DNA of 64,000 nt, taken from positions 1-64,000 of the forward strand of contig NZ_FTOL01000006.1 of assembly GCF_900156735.1 (NCBI RefSeq). Reading direction: 5' to 3'. Origin of the DNA: Chryseobacterium ureilyticum (GTDB lineage: Bacteria > Bacteroidota > Bacteroidia > Flavobacteriales > Weeksellaceae). Position 1 is the stretch's first letter. Every line of letters begins with the position of its first letter. A model generated the notes under the pieces. That model worked only from the letters and a program-made list of their open reading frames with translations, was not told where the DNA came from and searched no databases. Positions 45,197-53,893 of the stretch are shown piece after piece. Made by a program: the position numbers and the translations under genes.

Positions 45197-46708
45197 ATGA
45201 GCTTAACTTTAGATGAAATACAAAATTTCAAAGGAAAATATCCCAGACAAATCTGGAGTCTGTTTTTCTCTGAAATGTGGGAACGCTTCTGTTTCTACGG
45301 AATGCGTGGAATGCTGGTTTTCTTTATGATCTCGCAGCTTAATTTCCACGAAAAAGAAGCTAACCTTCAGTATGGTGCCACTCAGGCATTTGTATATGCC
45401 TTCACTTTTGTAGGCGGACTTTTTGCCGATAAAATTTTAGGATTCCGAAAATCCCTTTTCTGGGGTGGACTTCTGATGATTCTTGGAAGCTTAATTTTAG
45501 CTACAGATCCACATAAATTCTTCTTTTTAGGAATTGCATTTACCGTAGTGGGAACAGGTTTTTTCAAACCAAATATTTCTTCAATGGTAGGACAGCTTTA
45601 TAAACCAAATGATTCAAGAGCTGATGCCGGTTTTTCACTTTTCTACGCAGGGATCAACCTTGGAGCATTGTTGGGAGGATATTTATGTATTGCTATTGGT
45701 AAAGGAGAATTCTTAGGAAATATTATTGCTGAAGAAATGAGGTGGCACATTGCCTTTGGATTAGCTTCAGTAGTAATGGTTATCAGCTTAATCAACTTTG
45801 TATTTACCCAAAGAAGACTGGGAACTATCGGACTACAGCCAGGACATCCTTTAGCTGAAACGAAAAGCGCTCCTATTCCGAAATGGAAAGAGTATGGGGT
45901 ATATGTTCTGTCTCTGATTTTCATTCCAATCATTATGACAATGGTTGCAAAAACGGAATATACAGATTATTTTATGTGGACGATCGGACCATTGACTTTG
46001 ATCTATTTATTCTATGAAATGTCTAAAGTAACCGCTGCTGAACGTAAAAAGCTTTGGGCTGCATTAGTATTCATTATTTTCTCTATTATTTTCTGGGGAA
46101 TCTATGAGCAAAGTGGAGGTTCATTAAGTATTTTCGCTGCGAAAAATTTAAATAAAGATCTTTTCGGATTAGACCCGAATGGTGTCAACAACTCAGGAGG
46201 TGCATTTTTCATTATCTTCCTTGCACCGTTGGTAGGTCTTCTTTGGATCTGGTTGAATAAAAGAAAAATTGAACCCAATACCATTATAAAATTCGGATTA
46301 GGATTCATTTTCTTAGGAGCAGGATATTATGTATTGTTTGCAACGCGTCTATTTGCAGACCTTCAGGGAATCACTTCTCTGAACTTCTTCACATTGGCAT
46401 TATTAATCATTACCCTTGGGGAATTGTGCCTCTCTCCTATCGGATTATCCATCATGACCAAACTTTCAACTAAAAACCTTCAGGGCATGATGATGGGTAT
46501 GTGGTTCCTTGCTTCAGCATATGGACAGTACGTTGCCGGAATTATCGGAGCTAGTCTTGCAACCGCGAAAGAAGGATCAACTAACTATGATGAATTGATC
46601 ACTTACACTGATGGATATAAACAATTGGGATTGTATGCGATAATTGCCGGAGTGGTATTAATTTTGATATCTCCGTTTGTGAAAAAATTAATGCAGGATG
46701 TAAAATAA
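45197..46708 (+). CDS. POT/PTR2 proton-coupled oligopeptide transporter 3
   Basis: This 503-residue POT carrier opens MSLTLDEIQNFKGKYPRQIW. Its motif is EMWERFCFYG, and the second signature reads GTGFFKPNISSMVGQLYKP followed by FSLFYAGINLGAL. It is shorter than its two neighbours because it lacks their polar inserts. The C-terminal SPIGLS block (ELCLSPIGLSIMTKLSTKN) is conserved among POT proteins. It starts 17 bases after the end of the YhcG remnant, so that insertion may have separated it from an original promoter or from POT gene 2. Substrate is presumably small peptides, by family. Confidence 0.94.
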   Translation: MSLTLDEIQNFKGKYPRQIWSLFFSEMWERFCFYGMRGMLVFFMISQLNFHEKEANLQYGATQAFVYAFTFVGGLFADKILGFRKSLFWGGLLMILGSLILATDPHKFFFLGIAFTVVGTGFFKPNISSMVGQLYKPNDSRADAGFSLFYAGINLGALLGGYLCIAIGKGEFLGNIIAEEMRWHIAFGLASVVMVISLINFVFTQRRLGTIGLQPGHPLAETKSAPIPKWKEYGVYVLSLIFIPIIMTMVAKTEYTDYFMWTIGPLTLIYLFYEMSKVTAAERKKLWAALVFIIFSIIFWGIYEQSGGSLSIFAAKNLNKDLFGLDPNGVNNSGGAFFIIFLAPLVGLLWIWLNKRKIEPNTIIKFGLGFIFLGAGYYVLFATRLFADLQGITSLNFFTLALLIITLGELCLSPIGLSIMTKLSTKNLQGMMMGMWFLASAYGQYVAGIIGASLATAKEGSTNYDELITYTDGYKQLGLYAIIAGVVLILISPFVKKLMQDVK

Positions 46709-46734
46709 AAAAATAAGTAATTATGCTTATTTTT
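46709..46734 (+). terminator. Probable weak terminator of POT gene 3
   Basis: A 9-bp AT-rich stem (AAAAATAAG / CTTATTTTT) with an 8-base loop starts right after the stop codon. Low GC makes it weaker than the other terminators here. Confidence 0.5.
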
Positions 46735-46750
46735 ACGTAAATATCAAATT

Positions 46751-47284
46751 ATGAAAAAAATTTTAAGCATAGTTCTCTTATTACTATTAAACTTTAGTTT
46801 TGCTCAGGTAAAATGGATGACTATTGAAGAAGCCTTAAAAGCTCAAAAAGAAAATCCTAAAAAAATACTGATTGATTTTTATGCAGACTGGTGTGGTCCA
46901 TGTAAGATCATGGATAAAAAAACATATGGTCATCCGATAATTGGTCAGGTGCTCAATGAAAATTATTATCCTGTAAAATTTAACGCAGAAGAAAAAAAGA
47001 GCATTGAAATTTTTGGAAGAAAATTTTCCAATCCAAATACAGAACAGAAAAAAGGAAGAAATTCGCTACATGAATTTACTCAATATATGAATGTAGGAGC
47101 TGTTCCGAGTACTGTATTTCTGGATGAACATGGTGACCCGATCACTATTCTTCAGGGAGAATTATCCGCCAAAGAACTGGAACCTTACCTGGAACTGATT
47201 TCAAAGGATCTATTTAAAAAAATCCGAACGAGAGAACAATGGGAAGATTACCAGAAGAAATTCAAATCTAAAATTAAAGATTAA
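46751..47284 (+). CDS. Periplasmic thioredoxin family protein
   Basis: This 177-residue protein with signal MKKILSIVLLLLLNFSFAQ probably acts in the periplasm. The active site is ADWCGPCKIM (Cys48 and Cys51) after the strand ILIDFYADW, and the cis-Pro loop is visible as GAVPSTVFLDEHG. The layout, with an insert of about 25 residues (FGRKFSNPNTEQKKGRNS) between the thioredoxin helices, is of the DUF255/thioredoxin_7-like group in Bacteroidota. It can reduce or maintain disulphides in exported proteins. It has its own terminator. Confidence 0.92.
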   Translation: MKKILSIVLLLLLNFSFAQVKWMTIEEALKAQKENPKKILIDFYADWCGPCKIMDKKTYGHPIIGQVLNENYYPVKFNAEEKKSIEIFGRKFSNPNTEQKKGRNSLHEFTQYMNVGAVPSTVFLDEHGDPITILQGELSAKELEPYLELISKDLFKKIRTREQWEDYQKKFKSKIKD

Positions 47285-47328
47285 CAGCAATTGAAGTTTC
47301 AACCTTTGAATTGCCATCAATAAAACAT

Positions 47329-47360
47329 AAGACTTTCAATTTTTTTTGGAAGTCTTTTTT
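47329..47360 (+). terminator. Terminator of the thioredoxin gene
   Basis: A 9-bp stem (AAGACTTTC / GGAAGTCTT, one G-U pair) with a T-rich loop is followed by six T, about 45 bases after the stop. Confidence 0.78.
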
Positions 47361-47423
47361 ATTTTACCGAAATTCGAACCTTTGTTTTTTCATACAATAT
47401 TCGACTTCCGAATCTGAGATAAA

Positions 47424-49511
47424 ATGACTTTAGAAACCTCCATAGAATACGTAAAAGGAATAGGTCCGGAAAGAGCCAAACTCATCAAAAGTGTGCTGGG
47501 ATTATCCACTGTAGAAGATATGCTGAACTTCTACCCTATCCGTTATCTGGATAAAAGTAAAATCTATAAAATATCTCAGCTTCATGAGGAAACAAGTCAG
47601 GAAATCCAGTTTAAAGGAAAAATTACCCAAGTTCAGGAAATTCAGACTGGGAAAACCAAAAGATTAACGGCAAAGTTCAATGATGATACAGGAAGTATGG
47701 ATCTTGTATGGTTTCAGTACTCAAAATGGCTGAAAGAACAGCTTCCCATTAATCGTGAAGTTTATATTTTCGGAAAAATCAATGTTTTTAACCGTCAGTT
47801 TTCAATGCCACATCCTGAAATTGAAGCAGAGGAAAAAAAAGAAGGCGAGAGCCGTTTAAAACCAATATACCCAAGTTCTGAAAAGCTTACCAAAAGAGGT
47901 CTTAACCAAAGGTTTTTTCAAAATGCGTTAAGAAATATCTGTAAAGAAATTCCTAATCTTATTGAGGAAAACTTTCCTGAATACTTGATGAAGACTTTTA
48001 AATTTATGTCTAGACAACATGCTTTTCTGAATGTACATTTTCCGAAAGATCAGGAACATTTTGATAAGGCTGATTTCCGTTTAAAATTTGAAGAATCTTT
48101 CTTCTTTCAGTTAGGATATGGTTTAAAAAAGCTTCATCATAAAACTCAATCATTTGGAAACCCGTTTCCAATTATCGGAGATCATTTCAATAATTTCTAT
48201 GAAAATCATCTTCCGTTTGAACTTACCGGCGCTCAAAAAAGAGTTTTAAAGGAAATCCGGATGGATATGAAAAGACCTATTCAGATGAACAGGCTTTTAC
48301 AGGGAGATGTAGGTTCAGGAAAAACAATGGTTGCACTTCTTACTATGCTGATTGCCATGGACAATGGTTTTCAAAGCTGTATGATGGCACCTACTGAAAT
48401 TCTGGCACAGCAACATTATAATGGAATAAAAGATTTACTTGAAAAAACAGGTATCAATATTAGATTATTGACTGGTTCTACCAAAGCGAAGGAAAGAAAA
48501 ATTATTCATGAAGAACTTGAAAATGGGACTCTTTCCATACTTGTAGGAACTCATGCTGTACTTGAAGATAAGGTTAAATTCAAAAATCTTGGATTGGCTA
48601 TTATTGATGAACAGCATCGGTTTGGTGTAGCACAACGAGCTAAACTTTGGGCAAAGAATAAAATTCCGCCACATATTCTTGTTATGACCGCAACGCCTAT
48701 TCCAAGAACCCTTGCCATGAGCTTTTATTCTGATCTTGATGTTTCGGTGATCGATGAAATGCCTGTAGGAAGAAAACCGATCATTACAGCTCACAGAAGA
48801 GAAAAAGACAGGCTGTATGTGTATAATTTCTGTAAGGATGAAATTAAAAAAGGCAGACAGGTTTATTTTGTATATCCACTGATTGAAGAATCTGAAACGT
48901 TGGATTACAAAAACCTAATGGAGGGACTTGAACATGTCATGGATTTCTTCTCTGATTATAATGTTACCATGTTGCATGGAAAAATGAAACCGGACGAGAA
49001 AGACGCTGCAATGAATTATTTTGCTTCCGGAAAGGCTGAAATTATGGTTGCCACCACCGTTATAGAAGTTGGTGTGAATGTCCCCAATGCCTCTGTGATG
49101 GTTATTGAAAGTTCTGAAAGATTCGGGCTTTCTCAGCTTCACCAGCTTAGAGGACGTGTAGGAAGAGGTGCTGAACAAAGTTATTGTATTCTGATGACCT
49201 CGGATAAGTTATCGAAAGAAAGCAGAACCCGTATCAAAACAATGACTGAAACCAATGACGGTTTTAAAATCTCTGAGGTTGATATGCAGCTTCGTGGTCC
49301 TGGTGATATTCTAGGAACCCAGCAAAGTGGTGTTGTAGATTTTAAAAGGTTGGATCTTGTGAAGGATTCTGCAATTATTAAAACCACAAAAAATACTGTT
49401 GATAAAATTTTGGAAGCTGACCCAATGCTTACAAGGCAGGATAATTTGATTATCAAAAATTACTATATCAAGTATTATAAAGGAAAAAATAAGTGGAGTA
49501 AGATTTCATAA
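47424..49511 (+). CDS. recG: ATP-dependent DNA helicase RecG
   Basis: RecG remodels stalled replication forks and Holliday junctions. The 695-residue protein has the N-terminal wedge/OB domain (VKGIGPERAKLI, FYPIRYLDKSK, EIQFKGKITQVQEI). The two helicase lobes follow: Walker A GDVGSGKT, motif II DEQHRFG, TATPIPRTLA, VATTVIEVGVNVPNA, QLRGRVGRG. The C-terminal TRG-like segment is DMQLRGPGDILGTQQSG. The length and motifs are standard. It stands alone between the thioredoxin gene and a large gap. A hairpin at its 3' end lacks a T tract on this strand. Confidence 0.98.
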   Translation: MTLETSIEYVKGIGPERAKLIKSVLGLSTVEDMLNFYPIRYLDKSKIYKISQLHEETSQEIQFKGKITQVQEIQTGKTKRLTAKFNDDTGSMDLVWFQYSKWLKEQLPINREVYIFGKINVFNRQFSMPHPEIEAEEKKEGESRLKPIYPSSEKLTKRGLNQRFFQNALRNICKEIPNLIEENFPEYLMKTFKFMSRQHAFLNVHFPKDQEHFDKADFRLKFEESFFFQLGYGLKKLHHKTQSFGNPFPIIGDHFNNFYENHLPFELTGAQKRVLKEIRMDMKRPIQMNRLLQGDVGSGKTMVALLTMLIAMDNGFQSCMMAPTEILAQQHYNGIKDLLEKTGINIRLLTGSTKAKERKIIHEELENGTLSILVGTHAVLEDKVKFKNLGLAIIDEQHRFGVAQRAKLWAKNKIPPHILVMTATPIPRTLAMSFYSDLDVSVIDEMPVGRKPIITAHRREKDRLYVYNFCKDEIKKGRQVYFVYPLIEESETLDYKNLMEGLEHVMDFFSDYNVTMLHGKMKPDEKDAAMNYFASGKAEIMVATTVIEVGVNVPNASVMVIESSERFGLSQLHQLRGRVGRGAEQSYCILMTSDKLSKESRTRIKTMTETNDGFKISEVDMQLRGPGDILGTQQSGVVDFKRLDLVKDSAIIKTTKNTVDKILEADPMLTRQDNLIIKNYYIKYYKGKNKWSKIS

Positions 49512-49540
49512 AAAAAACCGCAGAAAATATTTCCTGCGGT
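49511..49540 (-). terminator. Terminator for leftward transcription at the recG end
   Basis: ACCGCAG / CTGCGGT forms a 7-bp stem around a roughly 10-base loop. On the minus strand it is followed by about eight T; on the plus strand by CCCC. It thus fits leftward transcripts (the AraC/receiver pair), while it could also protect the recG mRNA end. Confidence 0.6.
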
Positions 49541-50102
49541 CCCCTTATAAAACTGTTATTTAGAAGAAATTACTTTTGGTCTGTTTTAAAAAATTTATTT
49601 TAATAGTTTAGGCTTAATATTTTGTGATGTGGTGTGAAAATATCTATATAATAAGTTAAAGCTTTAACTATTAAAATAAATTATAAAAAACAAAATGAAT
49701 TACGTTTCCAATTTGCTTATTATAAAAACTAACTGTTGTTTAGTTGGAGATGAGGGAATGAAACGAATAAAAATACCTCCAACTATCTCGAGTTTTCATG
49801 ATTGTACCGTTTTGTTTAAAGATCTTCTATGCTTTAAAATCGGAAATTAATATAATTCATTTTGTTAAACGTCGTGATTTATATTTTTTGTTTTTAGAAA
49901 CAATTACTTCTCATTCATCTGTATCTTACTGTATATAATCTAATTTGTGTCTGAGTTTACATTTACAAATGTCAAGATATTAAATGAGAGTTTCTTTATA
50001 TTATTTTAATTATTAGTTATAAAATTTTCACTTATTTGTGAATAGTATGTAATAAATACAACTTTATCTCTTTCGTTATTAAGCTAAAAAAATGTTTATT
50101 CA
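49541..50102. other. 560-base AT-rich gene-free region with one inverted repeat
   Basis: No credible coding frame was seen on either strand. A 9-bp perfect inverted repeat (TAGTTGGAG at 49741-49749, CTCCAACTA at 49777-49785) with a 27-base loop is the only structure. The region lies beyond the 3' ends of recG and of the receiver gene, so it is not an obvious promoter region. Confidence 0.45.
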
Positions 50103-50549
50103 TCACACTTTCAGAATAAAATTTTCTTTATTTAAGCCTGAAGTATGGTACTGCCAATTTATGGTAATAATGTCTGTAAGCGTTTTCTTCAGATCCTTAA
50201 AATCTTCAGGTTCCTTCATGCAAATATTCGCTCCTCTTACAAAAATATCTTCAATTTGACATTCATCAAACTGTTGAGAATATATTGTCGTTACCATATT
50301 ATTGAACTTCTCATTTCTCTTAAATTCATCAATACACTCTAAACTGCTTTTCTCAGAAATATCATGTTGAATAAAAACAATTTCAGGAATCATTGCATCA
50401 TCATTATTCAAATATTCCATTAAATTCTGTCCATTATTGAAGCATTGAACTTTTATAGAGATTTTTAGCTCTTTAAATATATTTTTTAAAAAAATTAAAG
50501 TGTTTTCATTATTATCTGCTACTATTACGTTCAGAAATTCTTTATTCAT
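50103..50549 (-). CDS. Degenerate response-regulator receiver domain protein
   Basis: This 148-residue protein has the receiver-domain fold pattern (LNVIVADNNENTLIFLKNIF; MIPEIVFIQHDISEKSSLECIDEF; ICMKEPEDFKDLKKTL). The acidic pocket is incomplete: Asp12 is followed by Asn13-Asn14, and the phosphoacceptor position, normally Asp, is Gln61 in FIQHD. The conserved Lys is present as Lys112. Phosphorylation by a histidine kinase is therefore unlikely, and it may act as a pseudo-receiver or protein-interaction module. There is no output domain. Its start overlaps the AraC gene by 8 bases, so the two are translated together. Confidence 0.85.
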   Translation of the reverse strand: MNKEFLNVIVADNNENTLIFLKNIFKELKISIKVQCFNNGQNLMEYLNNDDAMIPEIVFIQHDISEKSSLECIDEFKRNEKFNNMVTTIYSQQFDECQIEDIFVRGANICMKEPEDFKDLKKTLTDIITINWQYHTSGLNKENFILKV

Positions 50550-51123
50550 ACTGCATTTTAGGATTTATTACCGTACTCTGGATTCTTCTTCTTTTTCCTA
50601 CAATCTTTTGAAACTGGGATGGTGTGATTCCCGTTGTATTTTTAAACTGTGTACTTAAATGTGCCACACTGGAATAATTCAGTTTATGGGCTATTTCTGT
50701 AAGACTTTGTTTATTTCTTATGATCAAAGCTTTTGCATGTTCTATTTTCTGTAGAATAATAAAGTTCTCTATGGAAGTAAAGGCTACTTCTGAAAATAGA
50801 TTGGAAAGATATCCATAGCTGTGATTAAGTTTTTCAGAAATATAGATGGATGCTTTTACAGGAATAATCTCATCAGAAAAGACAAGTTCTACAATGGCAT
50901 CTTTTATTTTCTGTACCAAAGCTGTTTTTTGGCTTTCTATGATTTCAATACCATAATCTTCAAGATTCTTCTTAAAAAGAGTATGCTGTTCTTGGGTAAA
51001 GGGTTCATAAAATTCTACCTCCCCGAAGTTCAGCAACCGGTATTTCAGCCCGTGTTCCTTGAGTTTTTCGTCCAATACCTTTTTGCAAAGGGCATTGAAG
51101 TCAAATTTTACGTACATTTTCAT
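50542..51123 (-). CDS. AraC-type regulator with a ferredoxin-like N-terminal domain
   Basis: This is a 193-residue transcription factor. Residues about 1-60 (MYVKFDFNALCKKVLDEKLK, LLNFGEVEFYE) look like a degenerate HMA/ferredoxin-like domain, a common lead-in in Bacteroidota AraC proteins. It has a single Cys13 and no CxxC metal site. Residues about 90-175 form the two helix-turn-helix motifs (ASIYISEKLNHSYGYLSNLF; LTEIAHKLNYSSVAHLSTQFKNTTGITPSQF). It precedes and overlaps the degenerate receiver gene, suggesting a joint regulatory unit. ATGs at 51123 and 51117 are both usable. Target genes are unknown. Confidence 0.87.
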   Translation of the reverse strand: MKMYVKFDFNALCKKVLDEKLKEHGLKYRLLNFGEVEFYEPFTQEQHTLFKKNLEDYGIEIIESQKTALVQKIKDAIVELVFSDEIIPVKASIYISEKLNHSYGYLSNLFSEVAFTSIENFIILQKIEHAKALIIRNKQSLTEIAHKLNYSSVAHLSTQFKNTTGITPSQFQKIVGKRRRIQSTVINPKMQYE

Positions 51124-51218
51124 CCTAGTATATGTAAGTCATTATTTTTAGTAAATATAACAATTTATTTCAATTAAAAGTGAAATAGAGATATATTTTT
51201 TAAACTTTGATTCTACAC

Positions 51219-51248
51219 AAAAAAACTCCTGTATTACTGAATACAGGA
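51219..51248 (-). terminator. Terminator of the GNAT gene at 51418
   Basis: A 9-bp stem (TCCTGTATT / AATACAGGA) with an ACTG/CAGT loop is followed on the minus strand by GTTTTTTTG. It lies 170 bases past the GNAT stop and prevents read-through into the AraC gene. Confidence 0.7.
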
Positions 51249-51417
51249 ATTTAAACACTAAGGATGAAAAAAATATACTGATAAAAAGCTAAATAAGCTC
51301 AAAACCAAGCATATGAATGTATTGTTATAAGTGATTTGGTTCTGAAGCAAAGATGATTCAAAAAAAGAACTCACTTGTTATAGAATTACAGGATAAAGTT
51401 ACAAAATTTTAAGTCAA

Positions 51418-51921
51418 TCATTCGTGAATTAGAAACTCCATTAAGTAATCGTCCATCACAAATCCGTTTCCAATATCAAAAACTCCTTCGCCATAAACCT
51501 TGTATCCTTGGGATTCATAGAATTTCCGAGCTTCATTATATTTATTTACATTCAGGATAATTCTGTTATTATTATTTTCTGATACTTTTTCATTCAAAAA
51601 CTTTAATGCTCCTTTACCCATCCCTTTTCCTTTACTTTCAGGAACCAGATAAATACGATGTAATTTGGTAGTTTGGGGTTCATAATTATGTTGATAGCCA
51701 ATAAATCCTTCATAAGAATTGGTTATCTCATCCAGAATAAGATAATAATGATAATCAGAGTTTTGAAGATGGCTTATAATTTCCGTTTCAGAATACATCT
51801 CTGCGAGCATATACTCCATTTGTTCTTTAGAAAGAATCTCTGCATAAGCCTTTTCCCATGATCTCCTTGCCAGATCCTGGATCAGTGGAATGTCTTTTTC
51901 TGTTGCTTTTATTAGTTTCAT
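51418..51921 (-). CDS. GNAT family N-acetyltransferase
   Basis: This 167-residue cytoplasmic acetyltransferase has the family core: N-terminal strand-helix MKLIKATEKDIPLIQDLARRSW, the acetyl-CoA-binding segment LYRIYLVPESKGKGMGKGALKFL-like (visible as VPESKGKGMGKGAL, the RxxGxG/A loop), then RIILNVNKYNEARKFYESQGYKVYG. The usual motif order is complete. Substrate cannot be guessed. It is monocistronic, with a terminator downstream and the dapA gene 146 bases upstream on the same strand behind its own terminator. Confidence 0.9.
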   Translation of the reverse strand: MKLIKATEKDIPLIQDLARRSWEKAYAEILSKEQMEYMLAEMYSETEIISHLQNSDYHYYLILDEITNSYEGFIGYQHNYEPQTTKLHRIYLVPESKGKGMGKGALKFLNEKVSENNNNRIILNVNKYNEARKFYESQGYKVYGEGVFDIGNGFVMDDYLMEFLIHE

Positions 51922-51937
51922 GATTTTGTAATTATGA

Positions 51938-51971
51938 TTAAAAAAAGTGAAAAGTATAAACTTTCCACTTT
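51938..51971 (-). terminator. Terminator of dapA
   Basis: A 12-bp stem with one mismatch (AAAGTGGAAAGT / ACTTTTCACTTT) and a 4-base loop is followed on the minus strand by a run of T. It lies about 95 bases after the dapA stop. Confidence 0.65.
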
Positions 51972-52067
51972 ACAATTATTTTCGGACCTGAATGATCAAT
52001 TTTACATCATTAGCATATTTTAAATATGATATTAAAACATTCTTTCTGATCATTGAAAATTCCGTTC

Positions 52068-52940
52068 TTAGATGTTTACCATTTCAGCTTTAATTTTTGC
52101 TGTCAAACCTTCTGAAGCAGCTACTAAAGGAAGTCTTAAATAGTTTTTAATGATTCCTTTTTCAGCCAATATTACTTTAATACCACAAGGATTTCCTTCT
52201 GCAAAAATCAAACGTGTGATCTCAACTAATTTGTTATGAATCTCGTACGCTTCTTTTATTTTACCATCAAAAGCCAATTGTACCATAGTAGAGAATTCTT
52301 TTGGATATCCCTGCCCTATTACAGAAATTACTCCATTTCCTCCTGCTAAAGTTACAGGAAGTGTGTACTCATCATCTCCGGAAACCAAAGAGAAACCTTC
52401 AGGTTTTTTTCTAAGAATATCGAAGTATTGTAAAATATTTGGAGCCGCTTCTTTAATCATCAGTAGATTCGGGAATTCTTTTGCAAGACGGATCGTAGTA
52501 TCTGCATCAATATTCTGTCCTGTTCTGGAAGGAACATTATAAATGATGATATTCTTTCCTGTAGACGCCAAAACCTTATAGTGCTGATAAAGTCCCTCCT
52601 GATTAGGTTTATTATAGTAAGGAGATACAGAAAGTACGGCTTCAAATGCTGAAAGATCAGCTTCCTCAATCTGTTTCTTAACTTCAAGAGTATTGTTACC
52701 GCCGATTCCCAATACCAATGGAAGACGTTTATTATTTACCTTAATGATATGCTCAATTACCTGTTTCTTCTCATCATCAGAAAGCGTAGCGGCTTCTGCC
52801 GTAGTTCCCAATACCACCAAATAATTGGTTCCGTTATCGATGTTATATTCAATCAGTTTTGTTAAACTATCGAAGTCAACGGATAAATCTTCATTAAAGG
52901 GTGTTACCAATGCAACACCTACTCCTTTTAAAATGCTCAT
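52068..52940 (-). CDS. dapA: 4-hydroxy-tetrahydrodipicolinate synthase
   Basis: DapA condenses pyruvate with aspartate semialdehyde in the lysine and diaminopimelate pathway, cytoplasmic. The 290-residue protein has the family landmarks GVGVALVTPF, LGTTAEAATL (residues 44-53), SPYYNKPNQEGLYQHY, the catalytic Tyr134 in YNVPSRTG and the Schiff-base Lys163 in LLMIKEA. Length and ATG start are normal. A TAAATTTG element lies 20 bases upstream. It is divergent from the 5'-nucleotidase operon. Confidence 0.97.
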   Translation of the reverse strand: MSILKGVGVALVTPFNEDLSVDFDSLTKLIEYNIDNGTNYLVVLGTTAEAATLSDDEKKQVIEHIIKVNNKRLPLVLGIGGNNTLEVKKQIEEADLSAFEAVLSVSPYYNKPNQEGLYQHYKVLASTGKNIIIYNVPSRTGQNIDADTTIRLAKEFPNLLMIKEAAPNILQYFDILRKKPEGFSLVSGDDEYTLPVTLAGGNGVISVIGQGYPKEFSTMVQLAFDGKIKEAYEIHNKLVEITRLIFAEGNPCGIKVILAEKGIIKNYLRLPLVAASEGLTAKIKAEMVNI

Positions 52941-52959
52941 CTGTTAGAATTATTTTTGT

Positions 52960-52967
52960 CAAATTTA
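52960..52967 (-). promoter_or_regulatory. -7 promoter element of dapA
   Basis: The minus strand reads TAAATTTG, 20 bases before the dapA ATG. It matches TAnnTTTG. The -33 box is not clear. Confidence 0.45.
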
Positions 52968-53021
52968 ATAATTTACAGTAAGAATTTGTAATAAATAATA
53001 ATGTTTTATTATACATATAGT

Positions 53022-53029
53022 TATATTTG
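53022..53029 (+). promoter_or_regulatory. -7 promoter element of the nucleotidase-porZ-recO unit
   Basis: TATATTTG matches TAnnTTTG on the plus strand. It lies about 105 bases before the ATG at 53135, in the divergent gap with dapA. No -33 TTG at the expected distance. Confidence 0.4.
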
Positions 53030-53134
53030 CATATACTAAAAGATATTATGAAATTGCCATAACTGAAATTGTTTGCAAAAAACACAGAAAAAACGGTAAT
53101 TACATATAACCTTATAAAAAATAATTTGCAGCAT

Positions 53135-53893
53135 ATGAAAAATAAATTCTTGTTATTAGGAATTGCTCTGGTATCTCTTACAGCATGCAAAACGGCTTCT
53201 TCGCCACAACTTGCCAATGTAAAAACCCAGAAAAATATTTCTATTAATAATGAGCTAAAAAATGATGAGGAGTTTGTAAAATTTATTGAACCTTATAAGC
53301 AGAAACTGGATCGTGAAATGAACCAAAAGATCTCCCATACTAACGTAGATCTTACCAAGCAGGGTGACAACAGTAATCTAGGCAATCTTTTAGCTGATTA
53401 TACACTTGAAGGAGGTGATGTATGGACAAAAGCTAATCTGAAACAAACAGTAGATGCAGCTTTGATCAATATCGGTGGGATTCGCACGACTATCGGGAAA
53501 GGTGATATTATGTTGAAAAATGTTTTTGAAGTAATGCCTTTCGAAAATGAGCTGATCATTGTAAAAATGAGAGGAGCCGATTTACCGGGACTTTTTGAAT
53601 ATTACGCCAAAACACAAGTTAATAATCCAGTGTCTCAATTATATATTGAAACCAAAGACGGACAATTAACCAAATCTTTAATCAACGGAAAGACAGTAGA
53701 ACCAAACAAAGACTACTACATTGCTACTTCAGACTATCTTGCGCTAGGAGGTGATAATATGAAGTTTTTTTCCAAAGGAGAAGCAATTCCGACAGGAGTA
53801 AAGCTTAGGGATTTATATATTGAATATTTCAAAAAAAATCCTGAAATAGTACCTACATCAGATGTTCGTTTAAATTTTATCGGTAAAAAGTAA
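53135..53893 (+). CDS. 5'-nucleotidase C-terminal domain lipoprotein
   Basis: The start is the ATG at 53135 (MKNKFLLLGIALVSLTAC, lipidated Cys18), giving 252 residues. A TTG 22 codons upstream gives no signal peptide at its start. The product matches only the C-terminal, substrate-binding domain of 5'-nucleotidases (SNLGNLLADYTLEGG, ALINIGGIRTTIGKGDI, VFEVMPFENELIIVKMRG, YIATSDYLALGGDN). The metal-binding catalytic domain is encoded separately by the next gene, which overlaps it by one base (TAATG). In most bacteria both domains are one protein in the opposite order. The two products are presumably partners in the periplasm, one membrane-anchored. Confidence 0.92.
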   Translation: MKNKFLLLGIALVSLTACKTASSPQLANVKTQKNISINNELKNDEEFVKFIEPYKQKLDREMNQKISHTNVDLTKQGDNSNLGNLLADYTLEGGDVWTKANLKQTVDAALINIGGIRTTIGKGDIMLKNVFEVMPFENELIIVKMRGADLPGLFEYYAKTQVNNPVSQLYIETKDGQLTKSLINGKTVEPNKDYYIATSDYLALGGDNMKFFSKGEAIPTGVKLRDLYIEYFKKNPEIVPTSDVRLNFIGKK

